DNA of 64,000 nucleotides, taken from Cristatella mucedo (lineage: Eukaryota; Bryozoa; Phylactolaemata; Cristatellidae). Under the pieces are notes generated by a model. It did not search any database. It had not been told where the DNA came from and worked only from the letters and a program-made list of their open reading frames with translations. A program made the position numbers and the translations under genes. Positions 57,456 to 64,000 of the stretch are shown here, one piece after another. The first letter of the stretch is position 1. Each line of letters starts with the position of its first letter. The stretch covers positions 1,238,001 to 1,302,000 of the forward strand of contig WPIO01000099.1 in the NCBI GenBank assembly GCA_009760855.2, written 5' to 3'.

Positions 57456-58974
57456 TAAAAATGGTATCTTTGCTAGGGGACCGTGAGGGCTCTGACCCGA
57501 TGACCCAGTGATGCTCATTTATGATGTGGTCGGTCAAGCACAGGCCGATCGGTCCAATTGCAAGACTAGCACCCACTCAATGCAATGTAAAACTAGCAAT
57601 CGCTGTAATAAATAAGTCAAGAGTATGCATTGCCTCCCTCTCATCATGTCTGTGACTAGCCTTGACCTAACTGCAGCACGAGTGAGCAAACTTCGATCAG
57701 ACTCGGTACCATCTTCCCGAACACTATAAGAGAACCGGCCTCTGCTAACACGTTTTACGGTTGAAAGATTTGTGAATGTACAGACGAACCAAGCAAGCCG
57801 GTTTCGAACTTGCTTAAGTCGTTCTTTGATTAACTCTATTTAACTCGGTTTCCTTCTTTGACATGCATGTTTGCACAATTCAGCTGCTATGCCTAGGTAT
57901 CAATCAAGCCCAGGAGCACAGCTGGCTGCCTATTGCACTGCTAGGGCTTTAGCACAGCCTAGGCCCTATTTCACGCATACCCCTTCCCAAGCTTTTTTAA
58001 TTTAGGAGCTAAAAAGAATAAATAATAATATTATTTTCGGGGAGACGTAACATGCCTAAGATGCACCAACAACTATTACGAGCCGCGATTTGAAGGTTCA
58101 GAGCACGTCAGTTATTCCGCGATCCCAGGTCAACAGTTGCTCACCTGGACCAATCAGAGCAGAGATCCAACCACTCTTCCGGCTGGCAATGGTAAAGGCC
58201 ACATAAAAATAGCACAACTGTCCTTGAACTTGCATTGGCACGTGTAAGCCGGCGCCGCGTAGCGTGCGCCGGCTAAGCATGCACCGCCAAATTTCACTGG
58301 GCATCAACTGTGGCGCTGTTTACTGCTCTTGAGCTTCCAAGAAGAACGTAAGTTTTAATTGGCTCACATCGAATCTTAGCTCCTGTGCCGTGCACAGTGC
58401 GAAGGGGACGCACAAGGCTGGGTGGCCGATTTACTTGAATGAATCTGCGTCCGTTTTGCGTTAAATTGAAGCTACTACTTGCGAACGAATTCCTTTGGCA
58501 ACTTATCTAATCGTGCATGCGAGGTTGATTTTTACTGTTTTTACTGTGCACGTTCTGCTGCCTCTCATAATCTAGTGAAGGTATGTACTAGTGACCATTC
58601 TTCGCACACTGCCTGTACAGCTGCACGCCTGGTGGAACCCGCAAATAGTACCGTGTGTCACCGTCGCCTGGCTCATTAAATGTATCTCCTTCTGTAACTC
58701 CGAAAATCCGCAAAGACTATGCTGGTGTTTAAGCAGGAAAATTTTATATGGAGGGGCCAAACCACCATGGCAAGCCTTGTGGGTCGGCATAAGAACTTCT
58801 CTGGCTCAGTCTAAAATTGGCCTCAATCCACTTGCCTATGCTTAGAGAATCAAAGCTTTTATTTATCCATTGACGCTCTACCCACGTGGCTTGTTTTCCA
58901 TTGCATACCTTGCCTAGTCAGATGCAGGCTAAAGTGAGCTGCTTCTATAAAAAAGATTGCTGATCCACAGGTGC
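57456..58974. other. No confirmed gene
   Basis: Holds the candidate minus-strand exon ending at 58145 and a GC-rich hairpin at 58247-58274; otherwise unassigned. Confidence 0.4.
58145..58240 (-). CDS. Candidate exon upstream of the receptor gene
   Basis: A minus-strand frame ends at a good donor, CCAG|GTGAGC, in phase 1. It reads VPMQVQGQLCYFYVAFTIAS, then RKSGWISALIGPG. The alternating hydrophobic pattern with one cysteine looks like the closing strands of an Ig- or FN3-like fold, and the phase would fit the alternative acceptor at 50969. No convincing acceptor was found, so the upstream boundary given is arbitrary. It could be exon 1 or 2 of the receptor gene, an exon of a related neighbour, or chance. 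Confidence 0.25.
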
Positions 58975-60150
58975 CCAATCCAATAATACTTATGTCTACG
59001 ATCAACTATCTCCTTCGCAGCTCCCGGGTTATCTCTTTAGCTAGTGATCCTTGTGATCATCTAGCTGATCACTTCCCTGCATTATTTGTCAACAAGATAG
59101 ACAAGATCGGGGAGTCAATGCCGCAAGCGTCAGCGAGCCCCCGGTAATCTTGTCACAAAGTTCGATGCAGCATTTCAATGTCTGCATTCAAGGTGGCCAC
59201 TAGTGCTCTTATCCTGTAGCTCATACATGTCCCAATCAGAGAATGCAGCTAGTCCTCTAGACCCTATTAGATCCTCTAGACCTATCTATGTCTATTCCCA
59301 CTTCTATCCTTCTACGATGCTTAGATCTGCTAGTGCCATGCTTAACTAGCATAAAAGAAGTATGTCATTGGCCCAATTTTAATGTCCTGGCCCCTTTCAA
59401 GAAGGCTGTAATCAGGCTGCTTCTCAAGAAAGCAACGCTAAACCAAGCATAAGCCATCTCGAAATTCAGCAGCCTGCCAACGGAGCCTCCGAAGCCGTTG
59501 GAGCTTTGGAATGCTTCGCAAGACATCTCAAAGGCCATCATCGGCTCGATCTCGAGAAATAGCTTGTAGTTTAGTTCATGCACCGAAACGCCGGCCCCCA
59601 GTCAAGCATCGACTTCAAGGTTTTGTTGCTCTCTTTTAAGGTCCCTTCCCTATTCGGCTACAGCCAACTATTAGAGCTACTCCCCACCAGGCCAAGCATC
59701 ATACTACTAGCTTTCCACAATCTCTCCATTTACGTATTACTCGTATAAAACTCAAATCCTTTCGGAGACCCTGCCTTTAGCTCGTAGCTCCCAAAGCCTG
59801 GTACTTAATCCCAACTTGTGTCACGACAACTTGACTACGTTTAAAAAGAAACCTTACTCGACCACATTTAAAAAGAAATTAAAAACGCATCTATTTATTA
59901 CAGCATTTAGTGGGTCCATCTGGTAATCCTTTAGGCGCTTATGCATGCTGAAACTTTGCATGTTGCCACTAATCGTGTATTTGCATGCTGACCTTGTGCA
60001 TGTCACCCCTAACCAAGCTATGCTTGCTGTCATCGAGTTTGCTACCACTAACCATTGGATCGTGCTTTCTTTGCAGCAAATTCAAAGCACCTATACAGAG
60101 ATTGAGTTGTCTGAGGGTACTATATCAAATGTACTATTGTTGTTATAAAC
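58975..60150 (+). mobile_element. LINE family 1, decayed, internally deleted copy
   Basis: Pre-RT region (MSTINYLLRSSRVISLASDP, LFVNKIDKIG) at 58990-59110, parallel to the 23.2-23.6 kb part of the best copy. The RT core is deleted, and the C terminus (TSFPQSLHLRITRIKLKSFG-like) and 3' UTR end near 60150. Around 59830-59890 the ACATTTAAAAAGAAA stretch is duplicated. Confidence 0.65.
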
Positions 60151-60189
60151 TGTGCAGTTCATGTTCATTGAGGTGGCCCATGCAGGGTA

Positions 60190-60690
60190 AATAGACAGAG
60201 ATAGCGAGAGATTGATAGTGGAAGAGAGACGACAGACCGACGAGATTCGCAGAAGTCTACTCTGGAGTGAGCGAAAACAGAGAAGACTGGCGAGAGCTAC
60301 GAGCAACATGACTGGCATGGCGATAGAGTGAGGCAGAGACAGACAGACAGAAAACGAGGCGCATACAGATGGCAGGAGAGAGTGGGCTTTAGTAGAGATA
60401 TAGAGAAGGCAGAAAAGGCAGACAGGTTTTTGGGGCAGAGGTTATTACGAGTCAAGTGGTTAGAGAGATGGTTTTGATATGAAAAGACGGGAAATTATCA
60501 GACAACACCGAGACATTTCTTGGGAGACTTAGAGATGAGCAGAAGAGACAGACAAAGATAGACCAGCAGAGATATAGAGAAAGAGAACTGAGAGCTAACT
60601 CATAGAAAAGTGTACACTTGGTTTACGGAGAAACGAAGCAGCCGACGAGCAGTTGAGACTGAGAGCAGGGAATAAATGAGACAAGGAAAC
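60190..60690 (+). repeat. Purine-rich tract
   Basis: About 500 nt strongly biased to A and G on the plus strand (GAGAGA, GACAGACAGACAG, AGAGATATAGAGAA motifs). Not a clean microsatellite and no coding potential. Confidence 0.7.
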
Positions 60691-61584
60691 TGTCTTTACC
60701 AGTGTGTAACAACCTAAAAGCTCAGAATCAGGGTTTCAGGATTTGAGGCTGCTCAGTGGCACAGTCTTGCAACCTGAATTGTGAGAACAGGGATACAATG
60801 TTTAGCCCTTGTCTAAAGTAGCTTGAATAAACCGGTACACAATGTAGACTGGTGAGCAGACCTAGCTAGCTATCGAGGTCGATCTGCATAGTTTCCTCAT
60901 AGAACTGGTTATTTGGCAGTGCCTTTAAAAAGCTGCAGATCCTTGGGCGATCGTGCCTTAATTTTGCTTTCCTGCATAGCCTAGCACAAGCTACCAGAAG
61001 ATGAAACGAGAATTTGAACATTATTATTTTTTTTCTGAGAATTGCCAATGGAAAGTAGGCTAATGCTGCTGAATTCTGAGATCGTACGTCATTGCACAGG
61101 AGATAGTGTACCTGCCAGGTTCAGCTTTCGTTACACACCAATATTAAAGCTCGTGGCCTGCTAGGCCACAGCTGGTTCAGTTGTCATTACTTGACTGGTG
61201 AGCGTTTGATTGCTACTTTGTGGGACTGTATTTTGGAACATGGTTAAGGCTAGGCCTTTGCTGAAGATAGTGGTTTCCAATAGGAAACAAACCGTTGCTT
61301 GCAGCCGCAGACATATGCAGAACTTGCCTTGTTTTAAGGTCAGGCCATCCTCTATTTCGAAGGGCTATAGCTGTATGTTATTTGCTGCAGTTCGTAATCG
61401 GGCGACCTGTCTTCGACGCCAGACCACGGTCTGCAAGCTCTCTAGCTGCAGTCGAGCTCCTGTGACATTCGCTACGGCCGAAGCTCTACCGAGGACTGAG
61501 CTGCTCCTACTGGCCCTGCAGCTCGCGTTTTATGCCAGAGAGGCTGCATTCATTCGTTTGCTGTTTCTCAAGTTTCGAGTAGGT
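60691..61584. other. Upstream region of the zinc-finger gene
   Basis: A 140-codon open frame at 61210-61632 has no motif and no homology to fingers. It may be 5' UTR or promoter sequence. Confidence 0.4.
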
Positions 61585-61634
61585 GCACGCAAGCACGGCC
61601 ATAGGCGTGCTTGCACGCAAGCACGGCCATAGGC
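61585..61634 (+). repeat. 22-bp direct duplication upstream of the zinc-finger gene
   Basis: The 22-bp unit beginning GCACGCAAGCACGG occurs at 61585-61606 and identically at 61613-61634, separated by GTGCTT. It ends 73 nt before the zinc-finger ATG. Confidence 0.8.
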
Positions 61635-61707
61635 ACTGCTGGCAGCAGCCCTTGAAGGCGTGCACAGTGCGAATACGCTTGGGTTCTACACCCGTGCTGG
61701 AAGCTAA

Positions 61708-62538
61708 ATGTCTGAGAGCAAGAAGCGGTTCACTGAAGGCAGCAGCTCGACCAAGCACGTGAGCATGCAGCTGGGCGAGAGGCCGCACGCCTGCGATCAT
61801 TGCGGCAAACGGTTCTGCGACCCCAGTGGCCTGACGCGCCACGTGCGCACACATTTTGGCGAGAGGCCTTTTGCCTGCGATCACTGTGGCAGTCGATTTT
61901 TGAAAGCTAGCCACCTCAAGGGCCATCTAGTCACGCACACGGGCGAGAAGCCGCACGTGTGTGATTACTGTGGCCAGCGGTTTGCTCGGGCCAACGCCCT
62001 AAAGGATCACGTCAGCACACATGGGGGCACGAGACCTCACGCCTGCGATCACTGTGGCCAGCAGTTTTTGAAAGCCAGCCATCTTAAGAGCCATCTACGG
62101 ACTCACTCAGGCGAGAAACTGTATGCATGCGATTGTTGCAACAAACGGTTCTGTTACTCTACAAGCCTGACACGCCACATGCACACACACATGGGCCACC
62201 GGCCTCAAGCCTGCGAAGTTTGTGGCAAGAGGTTCCTACAAACTGTCGACCTGTATCGCCACATGAGCACTCACACTGGCGAAAGGCCGCACGCCTGCAG
62301 TCATTGTGGCAAGCGGTTCTCACGGGCCGACAGCTTGTCAGTTCACATGCGTATTCATACGGGCGAGAAGCCTTATGCCTGCGATCGCTGTGACCAACGA
62401 TTTTCGCAAGCTAGCAACCTCAACAACCATCTACTCACACACTCGATCGAGAGGCCACATGCCTGCAGTCACTGTGGAAAACGGTACTCAAAGGCAGTCG
62501 GCCTAAAGCTCCACATGCGGCGTCAGCACAAAGGCTAG
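61708..62538 (+). CDS. Nine-finger C2H2 zinc-finger protein, intronless
   Basis: A 276-residue protein made almost entirely of C2H2 zinc fingers, so probably a nuclear sequence-specific DNA-binding protein. First cysteines fall at residues 29, 57, 85, 113, 141, 169, 197, 225 and 253, an exact 28-residue period. Linkers are TGEKP-like variants (FGERP, TGEKP, SGEKL, TGERP, SIERP). Finger 9 ends HMRRQH (H-x4-H). Putative base-contact residues (-1,2,3,6) run DSGR, KSHG, RNAD, KSHS, YTSR, QVDR, RDSV, QSNN and KVGL. There is no KRAB, SCAN, BTB or other effector domain. An in-frame TAA directly precedes ATG 61708, fixing the start unless an upstream exon exists. The frame ends at TAG in what would be the linker to a degenerate tenth finger. 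Base composition is richer in GC than the flanks. Which genes it regulates cannot be told. Confidence 0.85.
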   Translation: MSESKKRFTEGSSSTKHVSMQLGERPHACDHCGKRFCDPSGLTRHVRTHFGERPFACDHCGSRFLKASHLKGHLVTHTGEKPHVCDYCGQRFARANALKDHVSTHGGTRPHACDHCGQQFLKASHLKSHLRTHSGEKLYACDCCNKRFCYSTSLTRHMHTHMGHRPQACEVCGKRFLQTVDLYRHMSTHTGERPHACSHCGKRFSRADSLSVHMRIHTGEKPYACDRCDQRFSQASNLNNHLLTHSIERPHACSHCGKRYSKAVGLKLHMRRQHKG

Positions 62539-62550
62539 CTGCTGCACGGT

Positions 62551-62640
62551 TGTGAAGTGTGCAGCATGCAATTCAGGGTCTGCAGCCTTGTATCCTCACG
62601 AATTCGTGTGGGCGACACACAGCCGATGCAGGCTATCGAT
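62551..62640 (+). pseudogene. Degenerate tenth zinc finger after the stop codon
   Basis: In the same frame as the zinc-finger gene and at the expected spacing (seven residues from the last His to the next Cys) stands HGCEVCSMQF, with both zinc cysteines and the phenylalanine. The helix part (RVCSLVSSRIRVGDTQ) has lost the histidines. The frame stays open to the TAG at about 62746-62748. Confidence 0.55.
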
Positions 62641-62966
62641 TTGCCAGTCTTTGCATGTCGAAAGACCCCTTGGCTGGAGGCTCGTGCAAAGCCGAGTGAC
62701 TGCTCGCAGCGCAGCACTGCCCCCTCCCCCGGAAATTGGCTTGCCTAGACTTGCCTGGGACGCTTTTGCACACTCGAATGGGCAATAGAACAAAGGCGTT
62801 GGTGATCGTTGCAACCGGTGGTCAGCCGAGACCAGTTCAATGCCGATACTTGAGCTTCTACATACTAGTGACCGGCTACATGCTCACGCTGGAGCCCTGA
62901 ATGGATACTGGCTTTTGCCAGTGTGTGTAGCAAGAGGCCGATCGATCTGCCTGGTTGTTGCAAGCG

Positions 62967-63080
62967 TATATATAAGTATAAATCAATATATATATATATA
63001 TATTTATATTTATGTGTGTGTGTCTGCTTGTATGTGTGTGCGTGTGCGCTCGTGCATGCATGTGTGTGTGTGTGTGTCTG
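62967..63080. repeat. (TA)n(TG)n compound microsatellite
   Basis: TA runs at 62967-63005 followed by interrupted TG/CG repeats to 63080. Confidence 0.9.
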
Positions 63081-63128
63081 ATATAGCCAGCAGTATAACC
63101 GGTTGGTCAATTTGGGAAGGTTTGCTTT

Positions 63129-63134
63129 AATAAA
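63129..63134 (+). terminator. Possible poly(A) signal AATAAA
   Basis: AATAAA about 590 nt past the zinc-finger stop codon, just after the TA/TG microsatellite. It is a plausible 3' end signal for that gene, by position only. Confidence 0.3.
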
Positions 63135-64000
63135 TGCCAGCTAAGGCACGTGCATAGCATCCACTGATTGTAAGCTACTTCCAAGAAAACTCTTTTGAGT
63201 CCATGCATTTCATCTAGTCGCGGGGGGGGGGGGCATGTGCTGCCAATTAGGGCTGCGCAACAGTGTCACTCGGGCTTACAAATGCAGTTCAATGGCAAGA
63301 AACAATGCAGTCGAGCAGTCTAGTCTGTATTGCAACAGTGAGTTACCCTCCTGTGACCTCCAACTAAGACAGTCTGCAACGAAATATACAATTCATTTGT
63401 AATCATTTAAACCGTATTCACTTGTGTTGATGCAGTGAGAAGTCAGCATCTTGACAGGTACCAGCCAACGTAGCCTGGTCGCAGGTTTCTTGCTTTTTCC
63501 AATTTTTCCGGTTCCACACAATTGATCCAAGTGACTGTCGCACTGCAAATTTATCCTAGATCTTCTCCGACGGCAATGCTGAGTCCAGCACACGTCCCAT
63601 TCTTAGCCTTTGCCTTCCTCAGCTGTGTGCCCTAACAGCTACCACCGAGTGTTTAGTTTAGTTAGGAGATAGATCACGTTACATTACTGCAATGGCCCAA
63701 GATTGCACGAGGTGCATCTATTTGAGCCTGAGCATGCCAAGTACGAATAAGCATGTTTTTATGCTAAGCTATTGTGTGCTGCTGTTGTGTGCAAATTTAT
63801 CACGCTAGCTTTGCATGCAAGTCTACCGTACTAGGTTCATATGCAAATCAAAAATGCTTGCCTCTTTGCCTGTAATGTACTCGCAGCCGATATCGTTAGC
63901 CGAATGTCTACCCGGGGTGCCATTTTATAGGCCCTTCACGTGACGCTTTCGCTGTCTTCATTCGGGCACTTGCCGAACCTAGTGGCCTTATACTCAAGTC
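63135..64000. other. No gene seen
   Basis: Only a run of 12 G at 63222-63233; the rest is unassigned. Confidence 0.5.

Noticed and set aside
61210-61632. 140-codon frame upstream of the zinc-finger gene
   Set aside because: No domain, different frame from the finger gene, overlaps the 22-bp duplication; likely leader or promoter DNA.
62840-63130. Open frames on both strands of TyrIle and His/Thr repeats
   Set aside because: Translation of the TA/TG microsatellite.

Overview
The window is from a large, repeat-rich, intron-rich eukaryotic genome, almost certainly an invertebrate animal. Three things point there. An extracellular receptor gene is built from metazoan modules (EGF-like, F-type lectin, fibronectin III) on phase-1 exons. 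There is an intronless C2H2 zinc-finger gene. Several dozen decayed non-LTR retrotransposons of the CR1/L2 type are present, with (ATT)n tails, together with tRNA-derived SINEs. The phylum cannot be fixed from the sequence alone. There is no sign of prokaryotic gene organisation, CRISPR, IS elements or operons.

Minus strand, about 51.05 kb down to 5.7 kb: one gene can be assembled from eight exons. They encode a possible signal peptide plus an EGF-like module (50856-51054), the two halves of an F-type lectin (fucolectin) domain (41768-41977 and 28033-28257), a cysteine-rich EGF-like module (19742-19897), a whole fibronectin III domain (18728-19048), a second fibronectin III domain split over two exons (18405-18487 and 10336-10489), and a transmembrane segment (5783-5888). 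All predicted splice phases agree across the chain (1,1,1,1,1,0,1). The product would be a type I membrane glycoprotein of at least 484 residues. It either ends with a short cytoplasmic tail (stop at 5707, poly(A) signal at 5605) or is spliced onward out of the window. Two further candidate exons (53252-53411 and 58145 upward) may belong to it or to a related upstream gene.

Plus strand, 61708-62538: an intronless open frame of nine tandem C2H2 zinc fingers. A TAG stop falls in the linker to a degenerate tenth finger that continues in the same frame.

The rest is mostly retrotransposon debris inside the giant introns. Family 1 has an endonuclease and a reverse transcriptase and ends in a conserved GCGC-rich 3' region plus (ATT)n. 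Its best copies are a near full-length but frameshifted one at 21545-24900 and a long open RT frame at 26061-27215. A second LINE family is at 11054-12580 with relatives near 48.3, 52.0 and 54.2 kb. At 1.8-5.0 kb three LINE copies are nested in one another. A tRNA-derived SINE occurs five times, once with a clean 9-bp target duplication inside a LINE. A different tRNA-headed SINE at 46.3 kb carries a tail resembling the LINE 3' end. An unclassified repeat is present as an inverted pair at 34.4-35.1 and 36.5-37.4 kb, and one copy holds a perfect 27-bp palindrome. Long simple-sequence runs lie at 7.3, 48.5 and 63.0 kb.
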